A stretch of 64,000 bases of DNA from Terrisporobacter glycolicus ATCC 14880 = DSM 1288 (GTDB lineage: Bacteria; Bacillota; Clostridia; Peptostreptococcales; Peptostreptococcaceae). This document shows positions 1 through 9,407 of the stretch, in pieces. The DNA lies in assembly GCF_036812735.1 (NCBI RefSeq), contig NZ_CP117523.1, positions 1,736,001-1,800,000 on the forward strand. The letters are read 5' to 3'. Under the pieces are notes generated by a model. It made no database searches, was not told where the DNA came from, and worked only from the letters and a program-made list of their open reading frames with translations. Both the position numbers and the translations under genes were made by a program. The number at the start of each line of letters is the position of its first letter. The stretch's first letter is position 1.

Positions 1-1
1 T

Positions 2-1267
2 GAAAAGAAAACTATTTTAAATAAAAAAAGAGTGAGAATTATATCTATACTTTTATCAATTGTTACTTTGGTAGGTGGAGCAAGTTTTGGTATTAACAAA
101 TTGCAACTTCAAAAAATTGCCAAAGCTTATTTATCTTCATCCACATATCTAGCTGATAATTATGTGAACCCTAGGGATGTGAAAATGACTTTTCCAAATA
201 AAAAGAGAAATTTAATTCATATTTATTTAGAATCAGTGGAAAATTCATATTTAGATAAAGATTTAGGCGGATATATGGATGTAAACTTAATGCCTGAACT
301 AACGGAGCTTTACAAAGAAGGTTTATCATTCTCTAATACGGATAAGTTTGGTGGACCTCATACTACATATGCTTCTGAGTGGTCAGTGGCAGCCATGATA
401 AATATGGATATGGGACTTCCATTAAAAATTCCTATGGGGCGTAACTCTTATGGAAAAGATGGCAGTTTCTTACCTGGAGCTGTTGGTATAGGAGATATTT
501 TACATGCTCAAGGTTACAATCAAACAATAATGTTTGGAGCAGATGCAGATTTTGGAGGACTTACAACTTATTTTACAAGCCATGGCAAATTTAATATATT
601 TGATTATAAAGCGGCAAAGAAAAAAGGCTTAATACCTAAAGATTATTATGTATGGTGGGGATTTGAAGATGACAAGCTTTATGAGTATGCAAAAAATGAA
701 ATAACTAGACTTTCTAAGGAAGACAAACCATTTAATTTTACAATGGAAACAGCGGATACTCATTTCCCAGATGGTTATTTATCAGAAAAAGCTGAGAAAA
801 AACATGATTCTCAATATGCAAATGTTATTTCTTATTCTACAAAAGAAACAGTTGATTTTGTGAAATGGATTCAAAAACAGCCATTCTATGAAAATACTAC
901 AATAGTTATAACTGGTGACCATCCAAGTATGGACAAAAAATTCTTTAATGACTTTGATCCAAATTATGAAAGAACTATAGTTAATTTAATACTAAATGCT
1001 CCTGTAACTACTGATAATGTGAAGAATAGACAGTTTGCACCATTTGATATGTTCCCTACAATTCTTTCAACTTTGGGAGTGGAGATCGATGGAGATAGAT
1101 TAGGTCTTGGAACTAATTTATACTCAAACAAGAAAACTATTATTGAAGAGCATGGTATTGATACTGTAAATAATGGATTGGGAGACAATAGTGATTTATT
1201 TAATGATGAATTTATCAATGATAAGAAGAACAGTACTTTTAGTAATGATTTAGTGACATATAAATAA
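2..1267 (+). CDS. LTA synthase-like / phosphoglycerol transferase family protein, 5' truncated by the window edge
   Basis: Alkaline-phosphatase/sulfatase-superfamily enzyme of the LtaS/MdoB type, expected to transfer phosphoglycerol-like groups outside the membrane. The frame is open to the window edge, so the N-terminal membrane domain is mostly missing; a GTG at 32 is only an internal candidate start. Visible parts are the end of a membrane segment, a conserved start of the catalytic domain (IYLESVENS), a Ser/Thr-rich nucleophile region (PHTTYASEWSVAAM) and the metal-binding motif ITGDHPSM. The C-terminus is Asn/Asp-rich. The family is clear; whether it makes lipoteichoic acid or decorates another glycopolymer cannot be told. 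Confidence 0.85.
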   Translation, partial: EKKTILNKKRVRIISILLSIVTLVGGASFGINKLQLQKIAKAYLSSSTYLADNYVNPRDVKMTFPNKKRNLIHIYLESVENSYLDKDLGGYMDVNLMPELTELYKEGLSFSNTDKFGGPHTTYASEWSVAAMINMDMGLPLKIPMGRNSYGKDGSFLPGAVGIGDILHAQGYNQTIMFGADADFGGLTTYFTSHGKFNIFDYKAAKKKGLIPKDYYVWWGFEDDKLYEYAKNEITRLSKEDKPFNFTMETADTHFPDGYLSEKAEKKHDSQYANVISYSTKETVDFVKWIQKQPFYENTTIVITGDHPSMDKKFFNDFDPNYERTIVNLILNAPVTTDNVKNRQFAPFDMFPTILSTLGVEIDGDRLGLGTNLYSNKKTIIEEHGIDTVNNGLGDNSDLFNDEFINDKKNSTFSNDLVTYK

Positions 1268-1324
1268 TTCATGTATTTGTTATAATAATTAAATCAATGT
1301 ATAAGTAAAGGGGAATTAAATAAT

Positions 1325-1525
1325 ATGGAGTGTACAAAGTGTAAAAATGAAATGAAGAAGGTAAATTTTGCCACTGGAGCTGTTTCAACATGGCCCTATC
1401 TATGGTATAAGAAAAAAGGTATTTTTGAGACGGAAAAAGTAAGTAATGTTTCTTGCTATGTCTGCGTTGAATGTGGAAAAATAGAATTGATAGCAGACAA
1501 ACCACAGATATTTAAGAATATTTAG
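1325..1525 (+). CDS. small zinc-ribbon protein
   Basis: This 66-residue protein has two CxxC pairs, CTKC near residue 3 and CVEC near residue 43, which form a zinc-ribbon knuckle. An AAAGGGG ribosome site lies about 10 bases before ATG. No signal peptide or membrane segment is seen. Similar short zinc ribbons are common in clostridia with no known function. A second one lies at 12551. Confidence 0.6.
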   Translation: MECTKCKNEMKKVNFATGAVSTWPYLWYKKKGIFETEKVSNVSCYVCVECGKIELIADKPQIFKNI

Positions 1526-1542
1526 ACAAACAGGAGGTTTTT

Positions 1543-1684
1543 ATGGGGATGCATTCCAAGTTATCAGAAAGTATAAAGAGTGGGTTTGGAAAAGGAAGAG
1601 TTTATAGAATTTGCTAATTCTATGATAAAAACAACTACATATGCATTAGCTAACAATAAGAAAATTGTTAGCCAAGGATACTAA
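1543..1684 (+). pseudogene. decayed short gene, frameshifted
   Basis: A strong AGGAGG precedes ATG at 1543, but the frame stops after 24 codons. From about 1584 the next frame is open to TAA at 1682 and reads as normal-looking protein (GLEKEEFIEFANSMIK). Joining the two frames would give roughly 45 residues. I do not recognise the family. It is read as a remnant because a good ribosome site leads into a broken frame. Confidence 0.35.
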
Positions 1685-1686
1685 AT

Positions 1687-1716
1687 AAAGTTATACATCT
1701 ACAGATGTATAACTTT
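1687..1716. terminator. bidirectional hairpin
   Basis: A perfect 14-bp inverted repeat lies between converging genes (stem 1687-1700 and 1703-1716). The run of T on each side is short, so termination strength is uncertain. Confidence 0.55.
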
Positions 1717-1776
1717 ATTCTAAATATGCAGATTAGCCACTAAACGTAAATTTTAAGACTAGTTAACACTTCTAGT

Positions 1777-2451
1777 TTATTTAGAAGATAATTGATCTTT
1801 TAATTGCGATTCAAGTTCTATAACCTCATTAAAAGTACTCTTTAATTCTTTGATTAATGGATTGTTACGAATATCGTAGACTTTTTTCAAAATTACTTCT
1901 TTTTCAGCAATTTTGAATATATCATTACCGTATGTTTTTTTATACATAGATATTTTGTCATCAATTATTTCTGACTGTTTACTTAACTCTTTAGCCAACT
2001 TTTTAGTGTCCTTTAACTCAATATGAGCTTCAGATATTTTTTTGTTTATATCTTGAAGAGTAAGCTGTCCTTTACTAAGTAAAGTTTCCTCTTCATCAGA
2101 TGAAGTTTCTTTTTTATTTTTAATTTTTTCGATAACTTTAATAGGCTTATCGACTTTAACCTTTTCACCTTCGTCATTTTTGTTATCTTTATTTTCAATC
2201 ATTCCTTTTATTTCGCTAAGTTGAGATAATTTGCGTTCTAAAGACTCCTGGAGCTTTTTATTTATACTGGAATTGTATGTAGCATCTAAGTTTTCTATAG
2301 CTAAATGTTTACCTTTACTAATAACATGTAATTCTTTTAATGATATATCTATGTTTTTATTGTTAGCACAATTAATTTGTATTTTTTTAAAAGAACTACT
2401 GTTGTAACTTTTTAACAGAGTATTAGCACTATTTATATTTAAAATATTCAT
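1777..2451 (-). CDS. coiled-coil hypothetical protein
   Basis: I do not recognise this 224-residue protein. ATG at 2451 is chosen because AGGGGTGA lies 6 bases upstream; a longer frame starting at 2496 has no ribosome site. The N-terminus is Asn/Ser-rich (MNILNINSANTLLKS), then come charged Lys/Glu-rich segments with heptad-like Leu/Ile spacing from about residue 70 to the end, consistent with a coiled coil. There is no signal peptide or membrane segment. It is a single gene with its 3' end facing the 1687 hairpin. Confidence 0.6.
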   Translation of the reverse strand: MNILNINSANTLLKSYNSSSFKKIQINCANNKNIDISLKELHVISKGKHLAIENLDATYNSSINKKLQESLERKLSQLSEIKGMIENKDNKNDEGEKVKVDKPIKVIEKIKNKKETSSDEEETLLSKGQLTLQDINKKISEAHIELKDTKKLAKELSKQSEIIDDKISMYKKTYGNDIFKIAEKEVILKKVYDIRNNPLIKELKSTFNEVIELESQLKDQLSSK

Positions 2452-2855
2452 ATATTCACCCCTATTATTTAATAAATACCTTTTAATATAATTCAATATA
2501 AGTGTACGACGTATAAAAATTTATCTTTAGTAAATTTACTTGAAATGATAAGAAATCGAAATATTTTCTTTGGAGACATTGGATCTACGAATATATTGAA
2601 TAGTGAAATCCTAAAGGAAAAACTATTTATTAAAAATATTTTGAAAAGTCTAACTTGGGTTTTACCTTGTATTTACTATAATTAAAAAATCTATACATTT
2701 TATTGGTAAATATTTGAAAATATTGTAAAAAATTACTAAATATACTGTAAATACCAGGAAAAAATTGGTGAAAATATTTAGTTTTCTTATTGACTTAATC
2801 AAATTAAAGGAATATAATTAGCAATTGTCAATGAAGAAAAGGGAGAGAAAAAGAT
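2452..2855. other. intergenic region with promoter for the antiporter and a doubtful short ORF
   Basis: This stretch carries a 46-codon open frame at 2545-2685 on the plus strand with no ribosome site, perhaps a gene remnant. The promoter of the downstream antiporter is at its right end. Nothing else is recognised. Confidence 0.4.
2791..2819 (+). promoter_or_regulatory. sigma-A type promoter for the antiporter gene
   Basis: TTGACT at 2791 and TATAAT at 2814 are separated by 17 bases and lie about 37 bases before ATG. Confidence 0.7.
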
Positions 2856-4121
2856 ATGGAAAGTACAGTAGAAGCAATTGCAACTAATAATTTAATTTTA
2901 ATATTTGCAACAATAGGTATTACAGGAATAGTGCTTGGAAGGTTAAGTGAAATATTAAAAATTCCAGATGTAATACTTTATTTAATAGCAGGAATAATAG
3001 TAGGACCAGCAGTTTTAAACATAATAAGTGTACAATCTTTTCCAGTGGAAAATAACCTTATATTAACATTTGGATCAGCATTCATATTGTTTGAAGGTGG
3101 AAAAGAAATAAATTTAAAAGTACTAAATAAGGTTAAGATAAGTGTAGGTATGTTAGCAACAGTAGGGGTTATAGTATCAGCTGTTGTAGTAGGTGTAATA
3201 TCAGGAAAAGTTTTTGGACTTCCAATAGTAACAGCGTTACTTTTAGGATCAGTAGTAGCATCAACTGACCCAGCGGCTCTTATACCAGTTTTTAAACAAG
3301 TTACTATAAAAGATAAAATAAAACAAACAGTAGTGAGTGAGTCAGCGTTTAATGATGCAGTGGGAGCTATATTAGTTTCTACATTATTAGGAGTATTAAC
3401 TAGTGGTGAATTTTCTGTTGGTGCTAGTGTAAAAGAATTACTTGTATCAGCAGGTGTAGGTATTGGTGTAGGTGTAGTAATAGGATACTTATTAACAGTA
3501 TTTATGTCAGACAAAAAAATAGGAGTATTCCACTCTTATGCACCAATAATGGCTTTACTAAAAGTTGCCCTAGCTTATGAAATAGCAATTAAGCTTGGTG
3601 GTAGTGGATATATGGCAGTGTTTATAGCAGGTTTAATTTCTGGAAACAGAAAATTATTTGGACTATGGATACCAGAATACGACTTCCAATCAGTACAACA
3701 TTTTTCAGAAAGTGTAAGTACAATGTGTCGTATGGCAATATTTGTAGTACTTGGAACACAAGTAGACCTAGGAGCTCTTGCAACATACTGGGCACCATCA
3801 TTATTAATGGCTTTAGTATTAATGTTTGTAGCAAGACCACTTGTAGTTTTAATATGTACAGCTTTTGACAAAAGTGCAAACTGGACTTTTAAAGATAGAT
3901 TATTTATGATGTGGGTTAGGGAAACAGGAGTTATACCAGCGGCCCTATCAGGAATAATAGTTTCTATGAAAATTCCAGGATACGAAATAATATCATCAGT
4001 AGTGTTTATGACAATACTTGTTACTTTAATAGTACAAGCTAGTACTACTAAAATGGTTGCAAAAAAACTTGGTGTTTTAGAAGAAAGTGAAGAAACGGAA
4101 AAAATATCTCAAGTTGCATAG
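2856..4121 (+). CDS. cation:proton antiporter, CPA1/NhaP type
   Basis: This 421-residue membrane protein has about 12 hydrophobic segments and the Na+/H+ exchanger domain throughout. Hallmarks are FEGGKEINL in an early helix, ASTDPAALIPVF and the ESAFNDA motif, which carries the conserved Asn-Asp ion-binding pair of CPA1/NhaP transporters. It should exchange Na+ or K+ for H+ to control pH and salt. There is no cytoplasmic C-terminal regulatory domain, so it is a minimal form. It is monocistronic between its own promoter and a strong terminator. Confidence 0.9.
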   Translation: MESTVEAIATNNLILIFATIGITGIVLGRLSEILKIPDVILYLIAGIIVGPAVLNIISVQSFPVENNLILTFGSAFILFEGGKEINLKVLNKVKISVGMLATVGVIVSAVVVGVISGKVFGLPIVTALLLGSVVASTDPAALIPVFKQVTIKDKIKQTVVSESAFNDAVGAILVSTLLGVLTSGEFSVGASVKELLVSAGVGIGVGVVIGYLLTVFMSDKKIGVFHSYAPIMALLKVALAYEIAIKLGGSGYMAVFIAGLISGNRKLFGLWIPEYDFQSVQHFSESVSTMCRMAIFVVLGTQVDLGALATYWAPSLLMALVLMFVARPLVVLICTAFDKSANWTFKDRLFMMWVRETGVIPAALSGIIVSMKIPGYEIISSVVFMTILVTLIVQASTTKMVAKKLGVLEESEETEKISQVA

Positions 4122-4143
4122 AGTTTAATTTAAAAATGAAATT

Positions 4144-4197
4144 AAATCAAAAGGCGTGTATTTTCTAATTTGGAAAATATATGCCTTTTGATTTTTT
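4144..4197 (+). terminator. rho-independent terminator after the antiporter gene
   Basis: A 22-bp stem (two G-T pairs) with a short loop is followed by TTTTTT. Confidence 0.9.
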
Positions 4198-4246
4198 AGC
4201 AAGGTAAATATTTGGACATAATAAGTTATAGCAAGAAAAGGAGACA

Positions 4247-4276
4247 TGGACATATTTTGTTATATGAGTGTATAAT
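4247..4276 (+). promoter_or_regulatory. promoter for the helicase gene
   Basis: TGGACA at 4247 and TATAAT at 4271 have an 18-base spacer and end about 30 bases before the start codon. Confidence 0.6.
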
Positions 4277-4306
4277 AGAAGATAACTATATTTAAAGGAG
4301 CAACAA

Positions 4307-5503
4307 ATGAAAAAATTTAATCAATTGGTAATAAATGAAAAACTTATAAAAGGACTAGTAAAGCAAAATATAACAGAGCCAACAAAGGTTCAGTCATTAA
4401 CAATAGAAAAAATAAGAGAAAATAAAGACTTACTAGTAAATAGTGAAACTGGAAGTGGAAAAACCCTAGCTTACTTACTTCCAATGTTTGAAAAAATAGA
4501 CATAACAATGAGAGAGACACAAGTTTTAGTACTTGCACCTACTCATGAATTAGTAATGCAAATAGCTAACCAATCTAAGTTATTAGCAGAAAACTCTAAT
4601 ATGGATGTAACTACTTTTGCTATAATAGGAGAAGTTAACATCCAAAAACAAATTAAAAACATAAAAGCAATGAAGCCTCATATAGTAGTAGGAACTGCTG
4701 GTAGACTTCTTGATTTAATTCAACAAAAAAAACTTAGAGTACACGATGTAAAGACTATAATACTAGACGAAGTTGATAGTTTAGTAAGTGGTAAAGGAGA
4801 AGGAATTGTTGAAAAAATAATAAAAACTACTTTAAGAGATAGACAACTTTTAGGATTTACAGCTAGTTTAGACGAAAAGTCTGAGAGTTTCTGCGATTAT
4901 ATGATGAAGGATATGGAAATTATAAAAGCTAATGATCAGTCAGCTATAAATCCAAAAATAAACCATATGTACATATATGGTGATAGAAGAGAAAAGTTCA
5001 CAATTCTTAGAAAGGCATTATCTAGTGCTAAGGCTAAGAGAGCAATAGTTTTCGTAAATGACGAAGATAGTATAGAAGTTATTAACGAAAAATTAAACTA
5101 CCATAAATACAAAGCTGTATGTATATCAGGTAAAATGAGTAAAGAAGATAGAAAAAATGCAATGACTTCTTTTAGAAATGGAAAAGCAACTATTTTGGTT
5201 TCTTCTGATTTATCTGCTAGAGGACTAGATATACCTGATGTTAGTCATATATTCAACTTAGATTTTCCACCTAGCAAAAACGAATATCTACACAGATGTG
5301 GTAGAAGTGCTAGAGGAGATAAAAAAGGTACTGCCATATCAATAGTTACTAATCAAAATTTAGGAACAATTAGAGATTACAAAAGACAGTTTAAAATAAA
5401 TATGAATGCAGTAGAAATAAAAGAAGGTAAATTTGTAGATGTGGACTTTACAAAATTAAAAAAGGAAGCAAAAGCAAAAAGAGAAAATAAAGATAGAAAA
5501 TAA
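4307..5503 (+). CDS. DEAD-box family ATP-dependent RNA helicase
   Basis: This 398-residue, two-RecA-domain helicase unwinds short RNA duplexes using ATP. Visible are a Q motif (Gln29), motif I SETGSGKT (46-53), motif II as DEVD (154-157, replacing DEAD), TASLD in place of SAT for motif III, and HRCGRSAR (329-336) for motif VI. The variant motifs II and III are unusual but the ATP-binding residues are kept. The C-terminus is Lys-rich, as in RNA-binding tails. It is a single gene with its own promoter. The RNA target is unknown. Confidence 0.92.
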   Translation: MKKFNQLVINEKLIKGLVKQNITEPTKVQSLTIEKIRENKDLLVNSETGSGKTLAYLLPMFEKIDITMRETQVLVLAPTHELVMQIANQSKLLAENSNMDVTTFAIIGEVNIQKQIKNIKAMKPHIVVGTAGRLLDLIQQKKLRVHDVKTIILDEVDSLVSGKGEGIVEKIIKTTLRDRQLLGFTASLDEKSESFCDYMMKDMEIIKANDQSAINPKINHMYIYGDRREKFTILRKALSSAKAKRAIVFVNDEDSIEVINEKLNYHKYKAVCISGKMSKEDRKNAMTSFRNGKATILVSSDLSARGLDIPDVSHIFNLDFPPSKNEYLHRCGRSARGDKKGTAISIVTNQNLGTIRDYKRQFKINMNAVEIKEGKFVDVDFTKLKKEAKAKRENKDRK

Positions 5504-5733
5504 ATTAATTTTGAATTAAGTCAAATTATATTTAATAAGTTTGGAATTAGATTATTTTTATCAAATAATAAGAAAAAAAGTCTATAATTTCTTGTTTTAT
5601 CCACCATAATATAACAATTTATACATAAGAAAAATGTTACACTGTTATAGAAGAAAATAGATATATACAAATTATTCAACAAAATTAGGGGAAATGACTA
5701 ATAGAATAAAAAAGAACAAAGGGGATAAAACAA

Positions 5734-6345
5734 ATGAAAAAAAACGTATTAACTTTTCTTATGATTATGCTATTTTTACCGATAATGATGACTGGTTGTA
5801 AAACTGAAACGCCAACAGATGTGGTAAACACATATTTTTCATCTATAAAGAAAAGTGATAGCAAAGAAGCTGAAAAGCTTATAGAAAACACACTTTCAGA
5901 TGAAATACTAAATGAAGCAACTAGTGAAGTATCAACAACTAACAAAACATCTGACAAATCTAGTGAATCAAATAAAGAAAGCAAAAATTTAGATGGATCG
6001 CTAAAAATGTATCTTTCAAAGATAGATGCTAAGGTAGTATCTGAAAAAGTAAATGAAGACAGTGCAACTGTTAAAGTGGAAGTAAAAGCACCTAATTATA
6101 GCAATTTATTGTTGGAAGTTATGCAAGCCAGCATGAAAGAAAGTCTAGTTGGAAAAGATGTAAAAAAATCTGATGTGGAAAAAAGTTTAGAAGCTAAAAT
6201 TAAAAATAGCAAAGCAGAAACTAGAACAGGACAAATTAACTTAACTAAGAAAGATAATAAATGGAATATAAAATCTGATGCGGATATTACAAACTTGCTT
6301 CTTGGAGAAGCTGATGAAAGAGAAAGTGTAATGTTTAGTAAGTAG
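5734..6345 (+). CDS. lipoprotein, DUF4878-like
   Basis: A 203-residue exported lipoprotein: a hydrophobic signal peptide ends in the lipobox MMTGC. The mature start (PTDVVNTYFSSIKKSDSKEA) resembles the NTF2-like or DUF4878 lipoproteins of Firmicutes. A Ser/Lys/Glu-rich linker follows, then a predicted alpha/beta domain. It should be anchored on the outer face of the membrane. The function is unknown. Confidence 0.75.
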   Translation: MKKNVLTFLMIMLFLPIMMTGCKTETPTDVVNTYFSSIKKSDSKEAEKLIENTLSDEILNEATSEVSTTNKTSDKSSESNKESKNLDGSLKMYLSKIDAKVVSEKVNEDSATVKVEVKAPNYSNLLLEVMQASMKESLVGKDVKKSDVEKSLEAKIKNSKAETRTGQINLTKKDNKWNIKSDADITNLLLGEADERESVMFSK

Positions 6346-6370
6346 AAAAATAAATTCATAAATATATAAA

Positions 6371-6404
6371 AAAAATAGTACTCTTTAAAGAGTACTATTT
6401 TTTT
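6371..6404 (+). terminator. rho-independent terminator
   Basis: A perfect 16-bp palindrome has AGTACTC arms and ends in a T run. Confidence 0.9.
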
Positions 6405-6476
6405 GTAAATTAAAAAGCATATGAATAATAAGTAGATTTTAATATACAGGTATAGATTTGCAAGGAGGAAGTCAAG

Positions 6477-6821
6477 GTGGCTAAAAAGAAAAAAAGGGAA
6501 AGCACGGATAAGAAAAATAATAAGCAATCTAGCCGAAATTGTAATTCAAAGCAAAATAGCAATTCAAAAAATAGCAATTCGAAGCAAAAAAGCAATGATA
6601 ATATAAAGTTTTCTGATTTTAGTTATGCTGAACTTATAGTATTAGCTGCTACATTATCTTATAGTTTGGCTGAAGAGCTTGATGAAGATGACATTGCCAT
6701 ATTCCTTGTTTTTTTAGGACTTTTGTTAGCTGATATGCAAACACTTCTTACACAAAGATCAATAAAAGCTAAACGACAAGCTCCTACTACAGAAGACTTA
6801 GAATTAGAAACGGAGATATAG
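6477..6821 (+). CDS. hypothetical protein with low-complexity basic head and hydrophobic core
   Basis: This 114-residue protein starts at GTG 6477, with AAGGAGG 9 bases upstream. Residues 1-42 are Lys/Asn/Ser-rich and contain short direct repeats (NSK and SKQ units), mirrored as DNA repeats near 6540-6590. Residues 48-90 hold two hydrophobic stretches (YAELIVLAATLSYSLAEEL and IAIFLVFLGLLLADM), separated by acidic residues, so it may associate with membranes. Expansion of the repeat head could vary between strains. I do not recognise the family. Confidence 0.6.
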   Translation: MAKKKKRESTDKKNNKQSSRNCNSKQNSNSKNSNSKQKSNDNIKFSDFSYAELIVLAATLSYSLAEELDEDDIAIFLVFLGLLLADMQTLLTQRSIKAKRQAPTTEDLELETEI

Positions 6822-6972
6822 AATTACACTTAGGTGAATAAATTAAGATTGTTAAAAGATTTACAAAAATTGTAGAAATTAATGATAATTTAGTGATAAA
6901 GTGATACAATTAATTATATACATTTGGAAAATATTTACATAATAACTCTGATTTATAAACGGGGGTGGGGAA

Positions 6973-7107
6973 ATGTCTATTACAGTTGAAGCATTTTATA
7001 ACGCAATAAACATGTTTTTATTAGCATTAACTCTTACTAGTATGGTAGCATTTGTATTTTCTGCAACAAAAAATAGATCAACTAATAGTGAAGTTTCTAA
7101 GTTTTAA
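6973..7107 (+). CDS. small single-span membrane protein, 44 aa
   Basis: The frame starts with ATG after a GGGGGTGGGG ribosome site. Its sequence has one hydrophobic helix (about residues 12-31, MFLLALTLTSMVAFVFSATK) and a polar tail. A terminator follows closely, so it is an independent short transcript. Function unknown. Confidence 0.6.
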   Translation: MSITVEAFYNAINMFLLALTLTSMVAFVFSATKNRSTNSEVSKF

Positions 7108-7162
7108 CAAAGTAATAATAATTTTTAATTTAACAAAATAATTATGATTACACTCGAAATAT

Positions 7163-7208
7163 AAATCTATTTCCTTAAAGTTTTATTAAATAGGAAATAG
7201 ATTTTTTT
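7163..7208 (+). terminator. rho-independent terminator
   Basis: A 13-bp stem (AAATCTATTTCCT and its complement) is followed by seven T. Confidence 0.85.
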
Positions 7209-7278
7209 AATCATTGAAAATATGTGTATAATATTATGTATATAAACTAAAATGATAAATGGATAAAAGAGGTTAATT

Positions 7279-8655
7279 ATGAGTAAATATGAAAATATAT
7301 TAGAAAGTCAAAGAAACTATTTATCTCATCTTGGAACAATAGATGTGGATAAAAGAATTGATAATTTAAAAAGATTAAAAAAAGTAATAAAAAAATACGA
7401 AGACGAAATAATTGATGCGCTAAATAAAGATTTGGGAAAACATATTTTTGAAGCTTATTCCAATGAGGTAGGATTTGTTTATGGAAGTATAGACTTTGCC
7501 ATAAAAAACTTGAAAAAATGGATGAAGGTTAAAAAGGTAAAAAATGATGCAGCTCAACTTCCTGGCAAATCATATATTTATAAGTCTCACTATGGAGCCG
7601 TATTAATAATAGGACCATATAACTATCCATTCCAATTGACTATAGAACCATTAATTGGTGCTATAGCAGGAGGAAACACAGTGATTTTAAAACCATCTGA
7701 ATATGCAACTGCTACTGAAGCTATAATAGAAAAAATAATAAAAGAAACTTTTAATGAAGAATATATTGCAGTTGTTACTGGGGACTATAAAGTAAATAGT
7801 TATCTTTTAGATTTAGAGTTTGACTACATATTCTTTACTGGTAGTGTAAATGTTGGCAAAATAGTAATGGAGAAAGCCAGTAAGCACTTAACACCAGTAA
7901 CATTAGAACTTGGAGGAAAATCTCCTGTAATAGTTGATAATACTGCTGATTTAAAAATAAGTGCAAAACGAATACTTTGGGGTAAATTAACAAATGCAGG
8001 CCAAACTTGTGTGGCGCCTGATTATCTATTGGCTCACGAACATATATATGAAGAACTTATAGAAGAACTGAAAAACACTATAACTGAATTTTATGGTAAT
8101 GATATTATAAATAATAAAGAGTTCGGTAGAATAATAAACGATAAACATATGAATAGACTAAATAACATACTTGAAAATGACAAAGAAAAAATAGTAGTTG
8201 GTGGAGATGTGAATTTTGAACAAAGATATATTTCACCAACAATTATTAGAGATGTAACTTTGGAAGATAGTGTTATGCAAGACGAAATTTTTGGACCTAT
8301 ACTTCCAGTAATAAAGTATAAAAATTTAGAAGACTTAAAATATTATATTTCTAAACATAAAAATCCATTGGCATTATACGTCTTTTCAGAAAATGACGAT
8401 TTTAGTGAAGACATAATAAGAAGATTTACTTTTGGAGGAGGCTGCGTTAACGATACCATAAGCCATGTGGCATCAGCTCATCTACCTTTTGGTGGAGTTG
8501 GAACTTCTGGCATAGGAAACTATCATGGAAAGGCCAGCTTTGATACTTTTACACATGCTAAATCAATAGTTAAAAAAAGTACTAAATTAGATCTTAAGTT
8601 GGTATTTCCGCCATACAAGGAAAAGGTAAACCTAATTAAAAAGATAATGAAGTAA
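7279..8655 (+). CDS. NAD(P)-dependent aldehyde dehydrogenase, class 3-like
   Basis: This 458-residue enzyme oxidises aldehydes to acids. The general base Glu210 lies in LELGGKSP and the nucleophile Cys244 in NAGQTCVAPDY. The length fits the short class 3 group (YwdH-like) that prefers fatty or aromatic aldehydes. No CoA-acylating fusion is present. It is monocistronic, with a tiny membrane-protein gene 85 bases downstream. Confidence 0.92.
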   Translation: MSKYENILESQRNYLSHLGTIDVDKRIDNLKRLKKVIKKYEDEIIDALNKDLGKHIFEAYSNEVGFVYGSIDFAIKNLKKWMKVKKVKNDAAQLPGKSYIYKSHYGAVLIIGPYNYPFQLTIEPLIGAIAGGNTVILKPSEYATATEAIIEKIIKETFNEEYIAVVTGDYKVNSYLLDLEFDYIFFTGSVNVGKIVMEKASKHLTPVTLELGGKSPVIVDNTADLKISAKRILWGKLTNAGQTCVAPDYLLAHEHIYEELIEELKNTITEFYGNDIINNKEFGRIINDKHMNRLNNILENDKEKIVVGGDVNFEQRYISPTIIRDVTLEDSVMQDEIFGPILPVIKYKNLEDLKYYISKHKNPLALYVFSENDDFSEDIIRRFTFGGGCVNDTISHVASAHLPFGGVGTSGIGNYHGKASFDTFTHAKSIVKKSTKLDLKLVFPPYKEKVNLIKKIMK

Positions 8656-8740
8656 GTTTTATATTAATAAAGTGTTAGATAAATATAAAACTTACTTAAT
8701 TAAAATGTTATATTTAACTGAACATGAAGGGGGATAACTT

Positions 8741-8914
8741 ATGAAAAATATGAAAAAAATGTACGGCATAATACTAATAGTTTGTATTATTTTAATTATG
8801 TTTATAGTAACAAAATCATATTACAAAGATACGATGGGGGCAATGGTATTAGGAATTTCATTTGGTTTTGTACTTTCCAGTATTATGAATTTACTAAAAA
8901 AAAATAAAAATTAA
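8741..8914 (+). CDS. small membrane protein, 57 aa
   Basis: ATG at 8741 follows AAGGGGG by 8 bases. The protein has two hydrophobic helices (about residues 8-24 and 33-50) joined by a short SYYKDTMG loop and a Lys-rich end, a typical helical-hairpin membrane peptide. It might be cotranscribed with the aldehyde dehydrogenase gene. Function unknown. Confidence 0.6.
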   Translation: MKNMKKMYGIILIVCIILIMFIVTKSYYKDTMGAMVLGISFGFVLSSIMNLLKKNKN

Positions 8915-8922
8915 TAAAATAT

Positions 8923-8977
8923 AAAAAAGAGTTAAAGTAATGAAATACATTAATTTCAATACTTTAACTCTTTTTTT
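8923..8977. terminator. bidirectional terminator between converging genes
   Basis: The long stem built on AAAAAAGAGTTAAAGT and its complement has an A run on one side and a T run on the other, serving both flanking genes. Confidence 0.88.
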
Positions 8978-8996
8978 ATGTATTTTAAGTGTGATT

Positions 8997-9407
8997 TTAA
9001 GAGCAGTTGAATTTACTAGTTTTCTTAAAAAATAATAAATCTAAAAAATTAAATCCAAATGATCCACCAAAAGATATTGCTGCAATATTAAATAGATCAA
9101 TATTGTCAGGTTTCAAAAATACTGATAGCAAACCTAAGAATAAAAAATAGCATACAAAACCTTTTATAAATTTAATAATTCTGTTTTTTAAATCTCTTTT
9201 ACTTAAATTTTTAAGTTGTATAAGAGTTGCTATAAGCATACAAACTAAAAATGATAAAAAGCTTATAAAGTATATGGAAAGGAATTTCTGTATAATTTCA
9301 TCATTAATTTTGCTCTCAAAAATGTAAACTAAAATCAATAAAATAGTCAACGTTACTATTATTCCTAAGAAAATTCTATTGAATTTAACTAATTTATCAT
9401 TTGTCAT
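8997..9407 (-). CDS. four-helix membrane protein, hypothetical
   Basis: This 136-residue protein has about four hydrophobic segments (near residues 12-28, 41-62, 82-100 and 106-125). An AGGGGGTAACC ribosome site stands directly before ATG. No motif is recognised. It is transcribed alone against its left neighbour. Confidence 0.65.
   Translation of the reverse strand: MTNDKLVKFNRIFLGIIVTLTILLILVYIFESKINDEIIQKFLSIYFISFLSFLVCMLIATLIQLKNLSKRDLKNRIIKFIKGFVCYFLFLGLLSVFLKPDNIDLFNIAAISFGGSFGFNFLDLLFFKKTSKFNCS

Noticed and set aside
2978-3514. 178-codon minus-strand frame in the antiporter gene
   Set aside because: Thr/Pro/Asn-rich shadow inside a well-supported gene.
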